Below are positions 17,758 to 26,387 of a DNA stretch of 64,000 bases, piece by piece. How positions within the stretch are numbered: the first letter of the stretch is position 1; the number at the start of each line of letters is the position of its first letter. The notes under the pieces were generated by a model. That model saw nothing but the letters and a program-made list of their open reading frames with translations. It was not told the DNA's origin and did not search any database. The stretch is taken from the NCBI GenBank assembly GCA_964415185.1, contig CAYPZI010000005.1, forward strand, positions 1 through 64,000, in the 5' to 3' direction. The position numbers and the translations under genes were made by a program. The DNA is from CAYVBJ01 sp964415185 (GTDB taxonomy: Bacteria > Bacteroidota > Rhodothermia > Balneolales > Balneolaceae).

Positions 17758-19164
17758 TCATACAACTTTTTTCCCTGTGGCAAAAGGCGACAGATGCTTT
17801 GCCGTAGACCAGATGGGCCCGCCTATCTTGTGAACACTTTGCATGGTTTCGCGAAATGCATCAAGGAACCAGTCTGCATCTTCCCGGGTGATGTTCAAAG
17901 TAGGCAGAAGCTTGATTATATCCTGGTTATGGCCGGCTACCTGCGTTAATATATGGTGCTTATCAAGCAGCGGCATGGTTACGGTTTGGGGAAAGAGGCT
18001 TGCGTCCAGCTTGTGTATCATTTTCCAGGCTGCTTTCAGCCCCATTGATTTCGGTTTGCCAAATTCAATGCCGATTATCAAGCCCTTGCCGCGGACTTCC
18101 TTCAACAGTTCAAAATCGGAAATCATCGATTTCAGGCCGGAAATAATATAATCCCCGGTTTCCGCAGCATTATTCACCAGGTTTTCCGCTTCAATAATAT
18201 GTAAGCTTGCAAGCCCGCACGCCATTGGCAGCCCCCCGCCTCCAAACGTCGAGGAATGTATCATGCACTTGTTCATATCCGAATAAACCTTTTGATAAAT
18301 CTTATCGCGCATAACCACTGCCCCAACCGGAACCATGCCTCCCGATAAGGATTTGGAAAGCAGCACCATATCGGGCTCAAGCCCTTCGACATGCTGGTAT
18401 GCAAACATTTTCCCGGTTCGTCCCATGCCGGTTTGGATTTCATCACATATAAAAACCGAGCCGTTTTCCCGGCAAAGCTTTTGCACTTCCAGAAGATAAG
18501 ATTCATTCGCCGGATATACTCCCTTACCCTGAACAGGCTCGATAATTACACCGGCTACTTTGTGAGTTGCAAAAGCATTTCTGAGTTCTGAGATATCATT
18601 AAGCGGAACCTTAACGGGACCGGGCAACAAGCTTTGAAAACCATCTTTAAACTGGTCAGAACCGTTTACCGATAGTGAACCGTATGTAAGTCCGTGAAAA
18701 GCTTTCTCGCAGTAAATGATACTTTCCCGCCCGGTCGAAGCCCTTGCAAATTTCAGGGCGGTTTCAACGCCTTCTGTTCCTGAATTTGTGAAGAATACTT
18801 TATCGAGATGCGGGTTGTTTTCAATCAATTTTTTTGCAAGAATGCCAGGGAGGTCTGTCACCGACATGGATGTCTTCCAGGGATCATTCAGCTCCATGTA
18901 GTCGGTGATTACATTCTTTATGAAGGGATGATTGCGCCCCATATTGAACATCCCGAAACCCGAAACAAAATCGAGATATTTCGTGCCCTTCTCATCCCAC
19001 AAATACTGACCTTCTCCCTTGGTATAATTCCTGTTAAAGCCAATAATTTCCATGGCTTTCGAAAACTTCGGATTTACATATTTACTAAAGAGTTCTTTTT
19101 TTTCTCTCCGCCCCTCTTCAATAATTTTTTTTAGGTTAAAGTCGCTTGTTTTTGCCTGATTCAC
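17758..19164 (-). CDS. Class III PLP aminotransferase, possible HpnO
   Basis: PLP-dependent aminotransferase of the acetylornithine/ornithine class. Key features are NSGTEG (127-132), the PLP-ring Asp241 in DEIQTGMGRTG, and the Schiff-base Lys271 in LSKSLSGG. Its 468 residues and first and last 30-40 residues exceed simple ArgD enzymes. HpnO, which makes aminobacteriohopanetriol from ribosylhopane, belongs to this class, and the hopanoid operon lies 5.4 kb away. That makes HpnO a reasonable but unproven assignment. Start is GTG. It heads a leftward group with a flippase-like protein and two sulfotransferases. A different amino lipid or polyamine substrate remains possible. Confidence 0.8.
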   Translation of the reverse strand: MNQAKTSDFNLKKIIEEGRREKKELFSKYVNPKFSKAMEIIGFNRNYTKGEGQYLWDEKGTKYLDFVSGFGMFNMGRNHPFIKNVITDYMELNDPWKTSMSVTDLPGILAKKLIENNPHLDKVFFTNSGTEGVETALKFARASTGRESIIYCEKAFHGLTYGSLSVNGSDQFKDGFQSLLPGPVKVPLNDISELRNAFATHKVAGVIIEPVQGKGVYPANESYLLEVQKLCRENGSVFICDEIQTGMGRTGKMFAYQHVEGLEPDMVLLSKSLSGGMVPVGAVVMRDKIYQKVYSDMNKCMIHSSTFGGGGLPMACGLASLHIIEAENLVNNAAETGDYIISGLKSMISDFELLKEVRGKGLIIGIEFGKPKSMGLKAAWKMIHKLDASLFPQTVTMPLLDKHHILTQVAGHNQDIIKLLPTLNITREDADWFLDAFRETMQSVHKIGGPIWSTAKHLSPFATGKKVV

Positions 19165-19311
19165 AATAATTCGAGTCCGTTGTTATGAAATGTTAGTAAT
19201 TAGATAAATTCTAAAATTTTAACTCAACAATCAAACCTTATCAATAAAATTTTAGTAAAAATAGTTCGTAGTTGTATTTTTTGGTATTGGTAATGTGTTC
19301 ATAATAATTAA

Positions 19312-19445
19312 AGTGAAAAGGCAAAAGACAAAAGAGAATAAAAAAGCAATCAATGAAAAATTTAAATAATTTTTTTTATTCGATCTAATAATCCGGAATA
19401 TTACTATCAATTGAACTTTTCACTTTTGTGTTTTGCGTTTTCACT
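19312..19445. repeat. Long inverted repeat in the divergent aminotransferase/sulfotransferase region
   Basis: Arms 19312-19334 and 19423-19445 are 23 bases each and match at 21 positions when one is inverted; the spacer is 88 bases. It occupies much of the 303-base gap 19165-19467 between divergent genes, ending 22 bases before the third sulfotransferase. No gene or clear promoter is otherwise visible in the gap. Confidence 0.75.
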
Positions 19446-19467
19446 CTTCCATAATTTAAAATCTTAA

Positions 19468-20580
19468 ATGAAAAAACCTTCTCCGGCTCTGCTTGAGCAT
19501 CCGCTTCTCGGGGCGAATTTAAAAACACTTGGAAATGCGTACCGGCGTTATGGCGCAGCCTCCTGGCGATGCCTGCCGCATACGGCTTTCTTTTATCTTT
19601 CAGCTTTTGCCAGGCTCCCGTTTGCCCTTGCAGATCAAATCAAATTGAAAAGAAGCGATCCTGAAATCAATATTGTAAGAAACCCCGTGATCATCGTCGG
19701 GTACTGGCGTTCGGGAACCACTCACCTTCATAATCTGCTGGGAAGTTCTTCCCGGTTTGGAATTATCACTCCCCTGGCCAGTGGCATTCCAGGAGAAATA
19801 TTGAGCCTGGGTACCTGGTTTGAATCTCTGCTTGAAAAAGCGCTGCCTGAAACCCGCGGAATAGACCGGGTTAAGGTTACGGCAAAATCACCCCAGGAAG
19901 ATGAAATCCCACTGGCAAATATGCAGCTTCTTTCAATCTTTCACGCACTTTATTTCCCTTCAGATTTTACCAATCTTTTCAGCAAAACGGTTTTTTTTGA
20001 GAATGCGACCCCGTCCGAGGTAAACTTATGGATGCAATCATTAAAACATTTCTGGAAAAAAATATCGATGCATCAGAACAACAAACCCCTGCTGGTTAAA
20101 AATCCGGTCTATACGGCAAGGTTAAAACACCTGCTGGAAATGTTTCCGGATACCAAAATTATTCATATCTACAGAAATCCCTACCGGGTTTATCCGTCTG
20201 CCGTGCAATACTTCAACAACATGCTCGGAAAGCTTGCCCTTCAAAATTATGATCCCGGCGTGGTCGAATCTGTTGTGCAGGAGTCCTATCCACGGATGTT
20301 AAACAGGCTGTATAGTGATGTTGAAAATCTCCCCCCACACCGGTTTACCGAAGTTAAATTTGAGGAGCTTGACAACAACCCGCTTCAGGTACTTGAAAAT
20401 TTATATGACAATTTGAACCTTGACGGCTGGAGTGATGATGAACCGGCTCTCAGGCAATATCTGGATTCAATTTCGGACTATAAAAAAAATCGCTATAAAA
20501 CGGATAAAAAGCTTGAAGAGAAAGTGAAAAAGCACTGGGGAGAGTTTATCCGGAAATGGAATTATGATCCTGAATCATAG
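19468..20580 (+). CDS. Sulfotransferase family protein (paralogue 3)
   Basis: Third predicted PAPS-dependent sulfotransferase of the locus, 370 residues. The phosphosulfate loop is VGYWRSGTTHLHNLLG and the 3'-phosphate site is IHIYRNPYRVYPS. It is clearly related to the two leftward paralogues (similar TKIIHIYRNPYRV, FTEVKFEELDNNP and C-terminal YKKNRY blocks) but more diverged, for example lacking RPQDNV. It is divergent from the aminotransferase, so one intergenic region may control both arms. Its substrate is unknown. Confidence 0.87.
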   Translation: MKKPSPALLEHPLLGANLKTLGNAYRRYGAASWRCLPHTAFFYLSAFARLPFALADQIKLKRSDPEINIVRNPVIIVGYWRSGTTHLHNLLGSSSRFGIITPLASGIPGEILSLGTWFESLLEKALPETRGIDRVKVTAKSPQEDEIPLANMQLLSIFHALYFPSDFTNLFSKTVFFENATPSEVNLWMQSLKHFWKKISMHQNNKPLLVKNPVYTARLKHLLEMFPDTKIIHIYRNPYRVYPSAVQYFNNMLGKLALQNYDPGVVESVVQESYPRMLNRLYSDVENLPPHRFTEVKFEELDNNPLQVLENLYDNLNLDGWSDDEPALRQYLDSISDYKKNRYKTDKKLEEKVKKHWGEFIRKWNYDPES

Positions 20581-20660
20581 ATAACCAAAACGTTTTAAAG
20601 TCCAATAAAAAATATTGCTCATCTAATTATCAATGAAGATTTTCATGAATTTCAAAACTC

Positions 20661-20678
20661 AAACCCTCTCGGTTTTTT
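20661..20678 (+). terminator. Weak rho-independent terminator
   Basis: AAACC (20661-20665) can pair with GGTTT (20671-20675) across a five-base loop, and a T run follows. It lies 80 bases after the third sulfotransferase gene, in the gap before a convergent lipoprotein gene. The stem is short. Confidence 0.35.
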
Positions 20679-20702
20679 TTGCGATCAGATTTCGTTTCCC
20701 TG

Positions 20703-21392
20703 TTACTCATTATGCACTCCAAACCCCGACTCAATTGTGTACACAATTTCCCGGTCCTTCACTTCCTGTATAAGCATTTTAAAAGTTCTGAATGTAAATT
20801 CAGACTCATTCCCGACCGAATATCTTGCCACAATTGTTTCTGTTTCAGATGGAGAAACAAGGTCATCCATGTATGCGGTGTATAAAAATGTGAGTTCATT
20901 ATTTTCGGTATCAATATTTTCAAGGATTAATTCTGCTTCCTTTCCTCCCGTTTCCGATCGTATTCCCCCGGCTTCGACATAATCAACCTCTTCGTCCAGC
21001 TTTTTCCAGCCTGTGGCATTTTTTCTTGCCTGAACCATATATCTGTCAAATTTACCGTTCCCATCTTTATCTCTTAGGTAGGTAATAGATTCATCAGAGA
21101 CAGATAAAGTGCCATACACTACATTTCCGTCTTTAATCATTTTTGATAATCTGACGGAAGATGATATATCTGCATTTGGCGTTGACAGGTCTTCGGTAAG
21201 CCTTACTGTCGGATTTATCCTGAACCTGAATTCCCAATAAACAACATCCCCCACTCCGGCAGAATCAACTTCACTGAGTTGAGGTTCCCGTCCCTCTTCG
21301 ATATTGTAATCCAGGTCGGGACGGGTAATTCGCGAAAGTGATATACAGCCGGCCAACAAAAGAATAACTGTGAAAACTGCAATGCGAAACAT
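20703..21392 (-). CDS. Hypothetical lipoprotein with an EF-hand-like loop
   Basis: A 229-residue protein with a lipoprotein signal peptide; the lipobox LLAGC puts the lipidated cysteine at residue 16. The mature part is rich in acidic residues and beta-type segments. A short loop DKDGNGKFD (about residues 108-116) fits the DxDxNGxxD calcium-binding pattern, so the protein may bind calcium. I do not recognise a family. It stands alone between two convergent or divergent neighbours. Confidence 0.75.
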   Translation of the reverse strand: MFRIAVFTVILLLAGCISLSRITRPDLDYNIEEGREPQLSEVDSAGVGDVVYWEFRFRINPTVRLTEDLSTPNADISSSVRLSKMIKDGNVVYGTLSVSDESITYLRDKDGNGKFDRYMVQARKNATGWKKLDEEVDYVEAGGIRSETGGKEAELILENIDTENNELTFLYTAYMDDLVSPSETETIVARYSVGNESEFTFRTFKMLIQEVKDREIVYTIESGFGVHNE

Positions 21393-21526
21393 ATTCAGAT
21401 AAAATGAGTTTTAGATATTTGAAATTCAGTAATGGAAACGATATATAAACAGAGTTTTAAATTCCGTATTTTTTAAACTTATGCAACATGTCCGCTGAAG
21501 AAATAAGGATTTATTTAATTACGCAA

Positions 21527-22150
21527 ATGAAATATTTATCAACATTATTATTCTTTCTAATCACATTCAATTTAACTCCCTTAATAAACGCTTCTGCGCA
21601 AAATTTTGAAGGAGTGATTATTTATGAAATCCCTGAATTAAAAGACAAGATCGGTACCAGCCGTCTTGAGTATATGATCAAGGGAAACAAAATCAGAATT
21701 GAATATGATTCAGGTAATTCAAGAACCACTTCAATCCTTTATGAGACAACTGAGAAAACAATGTTCATCAGTATCGGTATGCTGGGCGGCCATGTAGAAG
21801 TTCCGCCGGATGATGTTGAATTGAATTTTCGTGGTTACGATCCCGGGTTTGTTCAGACAGGGAATTCCAAACAAATTGAAGAAAGAGTTTGCGAGGTTTG
21901 GGAAGCCGAGATAGAAGGCAGCATGTTCAGGTATTGTTTCCAGCCTGAAACGGCTGATTTTATCCTGCCCATCAATTCAGTCACAGCCCAAAGTGTGCCT
22001 CAATGGGCGGGAGTAAATCTGCCTGATAACTACCTGCCTCTTGAAGTTACAAAAGTAGCTGACGACGGCAGTGAGAAGATAATGATGAAAGCTCACTCCG
22101 TAGAAGAAAAAACGCTGAACAGAAGGCTTTTTTCAGTATTTGATAATTAG
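21527..22150 (+). CDS. Exported DUF4412-like protein
   Basis: A 207-residue exported protein of unknown function. The preferred start is the ATG at 21527, giving a signal peptide (MKYLSTLLFFLIT... ending INASAQ); the reading frame extends 13 codons further upstream. The mature part (NFEGVIIYEI, then YMIKGNKIRIEYD, a late VCEVWEA and LPLEVT) resembles the DUF4412 pattern seen in Bacteroidota periplasmic proteins. A similarity to LolA-like folds is possible but not demonstrable here. No operon partner is evident. Confidence 0.75.
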   Translation: MKYLSTLLFFLITFNLTPLINASAQNFEGVIIYEIPELKDKIGTSRLEYMIKGNKIRIEYDSGNSRTTSILYETTEKTMFISIGMLGGHVEVPPDDVELNFRGYDPGFVQTGNSKQIEERVCEVWEAEIEGSMFRYCFQPETADFILPINSVTAQSVPQWAGVNLPDNYLPLEVTKVADDGSEKIMMKAHSVEEKTLNRRLFSVFDN

Positions 22151-22505
22151 CCCGCATTTCGTTTACAAGCGAATCGCTTTACTCTGAGATCAAAAACAAA
22201 TCTGTATCTGTCTGCTAATTCATAGATCTGAATTTGGTGATATCTAAAGGTTTTTGTCACGAAATCACGAAAAATGGCACTTTCTCAATCCCGTCTTAAA
22301 AATGTTATATTTTCGTTTATCAAAGTTTATATATCCACAAGATATTGAATATCAATTATTTAAAACTTAAAAGAGAGCCGATTTTATCTTTCGCAAGTTT
22401 CAATACGGCAATTAAAACTGTAAATCCTCCCCATCTCTTTGCAAATTTTTTTACATTTACATTTTGATACAAACAGACAGGTAATCTAAAACAATCAGCT
22501 CTATT
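22151..22505. other. Non-coding gap before an outer-membrane protein gene
   Basis: 355 bases with no recognisable gene. A short CACGAAATCACGAAA stretch near 22258-22272 resembles the CACGAA-type interspersed words common in such genomes. TTTG at 22438 and TACATTTTG at 22458 loosely resemble a Bacteroidota promoter (TTTG/TAnnTTTG), but the spacing is not ideal, so no promoter is claimed. Confidence 0.4.
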
Positions 22506-23792
22506 TTGAAAAGTTTTCATGACAGACCCTATGTCAAGTTTCGATTTGAATTGAAACCAGGTTTGTCTATTTCGTTTACTAATAAAGTATTTTCTAATCT
22601 GTTTTTCGGATCATTATTGGCTTTTCTTTTTCTAACGATGGGCAGTCTTTTATTTCTTGAAACCGCCAGTGCTCAAATGAACAACTCGTCGCAAGATTCA
22701 ACACAATTTGAAACTGAAGAGGAAAAACAAGTTGGTACCAATACTGCATTCGTGCCGGCCCTTGGCTTTAACTCTGATTCGGGTGTCTCAGTTGGCGGGC
22801 TTATTCAAAGAGCTGATTATGGCGACGGGACTACTAAGCCATTTAACAATTTTACAAAAGCGAGGTCACTCTTTTCAACGAAAGGCAGGTTTATTCTTAA
22901 AATCGATTATGACCAGACCGAAACTTTCAATTCTGACATCCGGAGCCAGTTTTTCTTTCAGATTTTAAAATTTGACGAAGGTGTTTTTACCGGCATAGGC
23001 AACAATACAAATTTTACAAATACTCAATTTGATAATGATATCTTTTTTTATGATGAGCGCAGAATTCAGTTAGAGTACAGGGCGCGAAAACGCTTTACCC
23101 AATTGGGTGAAAGAGGATTTATAGATGTTTTTGCTTCAGCACAGGGCGCATTTTCGGATCCTAAAAGCCTTTTTTCTGAAACAGTCTTTGCACAACAAAG
23201 GCCATTGGGCGAGGATGGGGGCTGGATAAACTGGCTTGGAATGGGTTTCATTATTGATTCACGCGATAGTGAATTTAACCCCACAAGAGGCTTTTTTATA
23301 CAATCTGAAGCAGCATTGGCTGATGGCTTTTTTGGAAGTGACTTTAATTTCGGAAAATTCGAAGTGGATATCCGAAGTTTTAAAGGAATATTTCCAAATA
23401 TTGTATTAGCTCAAAGAATTCAGGTTGAGCATGTGACGGGACAAGCCCCTTTTTGGGAACTGGCAGATCTTGGAAATGACGAAAGCCTCAGGGGATTTAT
23501 TGAAGACCGTTTTGTAGGCGATACTTCCATTTCAACCATTAATGAGTTGCGTACCTGGCTATTTAACCCGGAAGTTTTCGGCACTGATCTCAAAATCGGT
23601 TTTCAGGCTTTTGTGGACGCAGGGCGGGTTTATTCGGAATTCGATTCGAATAAGTTATTCAAAGATTGGAATAAAACATTTGGAGGGGGTGTAGCCTTCT
23701 CGGCCTTTTCACCGGACTTCATTGCACGTATTGAGCTCGGGCGATCCGATGAAATCTCAAGAATCTATTTTAGCTCCAGCTATTCATTCTGA
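22506..23792 (+). CDS. BamA/TamA-type outer-membrane beta-barrel protein (D15-like)
   Basis: A 428-residue outer-membrane protein. After a signal region ending ETASAQ (about residue 57) comes a barrel-type sequence with alternating aromatic strands. It has GFIIDSRDSEFNPTRGFFI and LADLGNDESLRGF, close to the bacterial surface antigen (Omp85 barrel) pattern, and ends in Phe. No POTRA domains are visible, so it is not BamA itself. The first ATG in frame is at 22638, inside the hydrophobic stretch, so a TTG start (22506, or 22551 or 22563) is likely. The function is unknown; patatin-associated and small Omp85-like barrels are the nearest analogues. Confidence 0.78.
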   Translation: MKSFHDRPYVKFRFELKPGLSISFTNKVFSNLFFGSLLAFLFLTMGSLLFLETASAQMNNSSQDSTQFETEEEKQVGTNTAFVPALGFNSDSGVSVGGLIQRADYGDGTTKPFNNFTKARSLFSTKGRFILKIDYDQTETFNSDIRSQFFFQILKFDEGVFTGIGNNTNFTNTQFDNDIFFYDERRIQLEYRARKRFTQLGERGFIDVFASAQGAFSDPKSLFSETVFAQQRPLGEDGGWINWLGMGFIIDSRDSEFNPTRGFFIQSEAALADGFFGSDFNFGKFEVDIRSFKGIFPNIVLAQRIQVEHVTGQAPFWELADLGNDESLRGFIEDRFVGDTSISTINELRTWLFNPEVFGTDLKIGFQAFVDAGRVYSEFDSNKLFKDWNKTFGGGVAFSAFSPDFIARIELGRSDEISRIYFSSSYSF

Positions 23793-23810
23793 TATATTGT
23801 AAAGTAGTTA

Positions 23811-24548
23811 TCATAACATATATGACCCGCTGTTAACATGAAATGTGCTGCCGGTTGCATGTTTTAATTTACACGAGGCAAGCAAACTTACAAGATTGGC
23901 AATTTCTTCGGGCGGTGCTATCTCTCCAAGAACTGAATCCTTAGTCAGATATTCTTCTCCATAAACAGAGACGGAATTTTCAGCCATCTCGGTTTTTACA
24001 AATCCCGGCGCAATGGAATACGCCGTTATCCCATCTTTGCCAAAACTTCTCGCCAGACTTTTCGTGAAGGCAACCATGCCTCCTTTTGAAGCGGCATAGG
24101 CGGCATACTCTGCCGTATCGCCACGCATAGCTGCCCTGGATGCAATATTTATAATAATTCCCGCTTGGCAATTACTCTGCCAGGCTTCAATCGCCCATTT
24201 TGTGATCAGCGCCGCCGAACGCAAATTTACCTGCATGGTCTGATCCCAGATTTTCAGCCAGTCTTTATCCTCAAGACTTAGCTCCGCGTCCAAAAATATC
24301 CCTGCATTATTCACAATCACTCCCGGCGGACTATTTTTGAAAAGAGGTTTTATACGGCTGATGATTTCCTTTTCATCAGATAAATCACAGGTTATACCCT
24401 TAAAGCCCGCATTATTTGTTAAGCCCGGCCCGAATTCGGTTTTAACTTTTGTACCGATAACTGAAAAACCATCTTCTAAAAGTCTTGAAGCAACGGCATT
24501 TCCAATACCCCTTGAGGCACCTGTTACAAGAACTGACTGTGTATTCAT
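23811..24548 (-). CDS. Short-chain dehydrogenase/reductase
   Basis: NAD(P)-dependent oxidoreductase of the classical SDR family, 245 residues. The cofactor loop is TGASRGIG (9-16), NNAG lies at 80-83, and the catalytic residues are Ser137 and Tyr151-AAS-Lys155. The C-terminus has APGFVKTEM and ends with the FabG-like STFHVNSGSYML. It resembles 3-oxoacyl-ACP reductases, but no fatty-acid synthesis genes adjoin it, so the substrate is open. Convergent with the outer-membrane protein gene upstream in coordinates, and downstream of the SUF operon beyond its terminator. Confidence 0.9.
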   Translation of the reverse strand: MNTQSVLVTGASRGIGNAVASRLLEDGFSVIGTKVKTEFGPGLTNNAGFKGITCDLSDEKEIISRIKPLFKNSPPGVIVNNAGIFLDAELSLEDKDWLKIWDQTMQVNLRSAALITKWAIEAWQSNCQAGIIINIASRAAMRGDTAEYAAYAASKGGMVAFTKSLARSFGKDGITAYSIAPGFVKTEMAENSVSVYGEEYLTKDSVLGEIAPPEEIANLVSLLASCKLKHATGSTFHVNSGSYML

Positions 24549-24718
24549 ATAGCTGTCAATTATATTTATTCAAAGAATACAAACAAGGATTCCGGTTTGT
24601 TTTTGATCCACGAGCACGGATTCGTGAAGAAAACTGAAGGCACGATCCAACCACCCAGGCTTTGCCACCAATGCCCGATGACACACCTGCGTGCAGAAGC
24701 ACTTCGGTGCGCAGGCAC

Positions 24719-24742
24719 AAAAAAACACGAAGAACCCGTGTT
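24719..24742 (-). terminator. Rho-independent terminator of the SUF operon
   Basis: Read on the minus strand, AACACG (24737-24742) pairs with CGTGTT (24724-24729) across a seven-base loop and is followed by a T run (24719-24725). It lies 19 bases past the DUF2480 stop. Two more small hairpins (24609-24626 and 24686-24715) occur further along in the same gap. Confidence 0.62.
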
Positions 24743-24760
24743 ACATCTTAGATACGTTTA

Positions 24761-25261
24761 TCATCCCCGGTAAACCGGTACATTCGAGCAAGCTTCACCG
24801 TACATAATTTTTTTAACATGGGGCATCAGAAGCTTTGTAGCATGCATGTACACTTCCGGCGTTAGTTTCAGCTTGCTGCAGCCTTTCAGAATTACAAAAC
24901 CGTCATCAAAAGCCGCCCAATTTTGCCTGTCAAGAATAGATTTATACATTTCGTTCAGAGCTTCGTTTTCAGGCCCGTAAAAAATGTCGGTCGCATAAGA
25001 GTCTGCATATTTTGCTACAAGCATGTATGCCCATGTCGGAATAATAGCATCCGCAGAGCAGTAAACGGCCAGATAATGATCCCGGTGCTTCTCCCAATCG
25101 TATTTCTCAAGCTTTTCCCTGAAATCTTTCTCTTTCAGAATCAATCCTTGAAAGAGAAAATCCTTTAAATCAAAGGTATCCAGTACAGCCGATTGTACTA
25201 TTTTCTCAAGATCAACAGTTTGCAGTTTCGACTGCTTTACTTTATTTACAATTTCTGCCAT
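24761..25261 (-). CDS. DUF2480 family protein associated with SUF genes
   Basis: A 166-residue cytosolic protein matching DUF2480 as I recall it: a conserved DWEKHRDHYLAVYCSADAII segment (about 74-93), TWAYMLVAKY, and a C-terminal EACSNVPVY. Conserved cysteines and acidic residues could contact metal or Fe-S cargo, but its biochemical role is unknown. The family occurs mainly in Bacteroidota-type genomes next to SUF genes, as here, where it is the last gene of the leftward operon. Confidence 0.85.
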   Translation of the reverse strand: MAEIVNKVKQSKLQTVDLEKIVQSAVLDTFDLKDFLFQGLILKEKDFREKLEKYDWEKHRDHYLAVYCSADAIIPTWAYMLVAKYADSYATDIFYGPENEALNEMYKSILDRQNWAAFDDGFVILKGCSKLKLTPEVYMHATKLLMPHVKKIMYGEACSNVPVYRG

Positions 25262-25312
25262 TGTGCGAAGTAATTTATTAGAGTTTCAACTGTAAATACG
25301 GATATAGCAAGT

Positions 25313-25393
25313 AAGTCATCAGATGAGATTTTTCAATTATAATATCATTCTTGAATGAATGTGGTGATTTTGGATTGACTCATCCGATGACTT
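25313..25393. repeat. 15-bp inverted repeat inside the SUF operon
   Basis: AAGTCATCAGATGAG (25313-25327) is inverted at 25379-25393 with one mismatch; the spacer is 51 bases. It fills the gap between the IscA-like gene and the DUF2480 gene and would form a stem-loop in the operon transcript, perhaps limiting read-through or protecting the upstream mRNA. Confidence 0.75.
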
Positions 25394-25425
25394 CTCGTTG
25401 AGACGTACTGAGACAATCATGAAAA

Positions 25426-25764
25426 TCATAAAGAGAATGACTCTCCGCACGAACAAGTGCGAGACGCATTTGGATTTTCAAAGTGAAATCCTTTACCCTC
25501 CAGCCCATCCGAGTAGTCGAGGCGCGTACCTGCCAGGTAAAGAAAACTTTTCATATCCACAATGAGTTTGATACCGTTGTATTCAAACTCCTTGTCATTC
25601 TCGTCCTTCATCTCAGCCGGATCACCAAATGATAAATCGTAGGTTAAACCTGAACAACCGCCACTGACCACAGAAACCCTGAGCGGTGTTTCCGGTTTTG
25701 CGCCCTGGCTGTTTCTTATCTTTTCTATTTGTTCGGCAGCTTTTTCACTAATTGTGATAGACAT
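25426..25764 (-). CDS. A-type Fe-S carrier protein (SufA/IscA/ErpA-like)
   Basis: A-type iron-sulfur carrier of 112 residues that passes clusters from the SUF scaffold to target proteins. The three ligand cysteines are Cys37 (GGCSGL) and Cys104 with Cys106 (TCSCGESF) near the C-terminus. The usual CGCG is CSCG here, which keeps the CxC spacing. It lies 27 bases after the Nfu gene in the operon. Confidence 0.9.
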   Translation of the reverse strand: MSITISEKAAEQIEKIRNSQGAKPETPLRVSVVSGGCSGLTYDLSFGDPAEMKDENDKEFEYNGIKLIVDMKSFLYLAGTRLDYSDGLEGKGFHFENPNASRTCSCGESFSL

Positions 25765-25791
25765 TTCAAACCCTCCAGTTTTTCAATTCTC

Positions 25792-26343
25792 CTATACAGA
25801 GATTACCTGAATTTCAGGATCAATTCTCTTAACCATGCTTTCAATGGCAAAGAGAGTCCCTGAGGTAGCGGTCGGGCATGTTCCGCAAGCGCCCTGGTAG
25901 TGTACTTTCAAACGGTTGCCGTCCAGTCCCAATATTTTCAAGCCGCCACCATCTGCCAGGAGATACGGGCGAACCTGTTCATCCAGCATCTTGTTTATTT
26001 GTTGCAACCGTGGGTCGGCAGATTCCATAACTTCGCGGGTTGCATGAACTTCATCATCCTGCTTCAAGTCAAAATTTGGTTTGGCTTCACGGATTGGGGG
26101 CGCAAGCTTTCTCAAAAGATCTGACCAAACTGCGCTGCCATCCTGTGTTACCGTCACATATTTATCAACGTAATACACATTAATGACACTATCGATGGCA
26201 AATAATGCTTCGGCAAGTGCATCGCCTTCTGCTTCTGAAGCGTTTTCAAATGACTTGGTCACCCCATTAGTCAGGGGTTCATTCAATACAAACCTCATTG
26301 CATCAGGATTCGGAGTACGTTCTATTTCTTTAATTTTTGGCAT
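25792..26343 (-). CDS. nfuA: Nfu-type Fe-S scaffold/carrier
   Basis: Fe-S cluster carrier of 183 residues with an N-terminal Nfu_N domain (about 5-88; TPNPDAMRF, followed by VYYVDKYVTVTQDG) and a C-terminal NifU-like domain (about 112-183) with the cluster-binding Cys153-Gly-Thr-Cys156. It probably receives clusters from SufBCD. It lies 44 bases downstream of sufS. The combination Nfu_N plus NifU C-terminal domain is the form found in mitochondria and many bacteria. The gene symbol is by resemblance only. Confidence 0.87.
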   Translation of the reverse strand: MPKIKEIERTPNPDAMRFVLNEPLTNGVTKSFENASEAEGDALAEALFAIDSVINVYYVDKYVTVTQDGSAVWSDLLRKLAPPIREAKPNFDLKQDDEVHATREVMESADPRLQQINKMLDEQVRPYLLADGGGLKILGLDGNRLKVHYQGACGTCPTATSGTLFAIESMVKRIDPEIQVISV

Positions 26344-26387
26344 AATAATAAATCTATTTTTATTCTCTTTTATTCAGGTTTAGCAGA

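Noticed and set aside
17758..19164. Calling the aminotransferase ArgD or HpnO outright
   Set aside because: Motifs define the class but not the substrate; HpnO rests on nearby hopanoid genes, so no gene symbol is given.
24609..24715. Two small hairpins in the gap after the SUF operon as an RNA gene
   Set aside because: The stems are five to six pairs only; nothing supports a defined RNA family.
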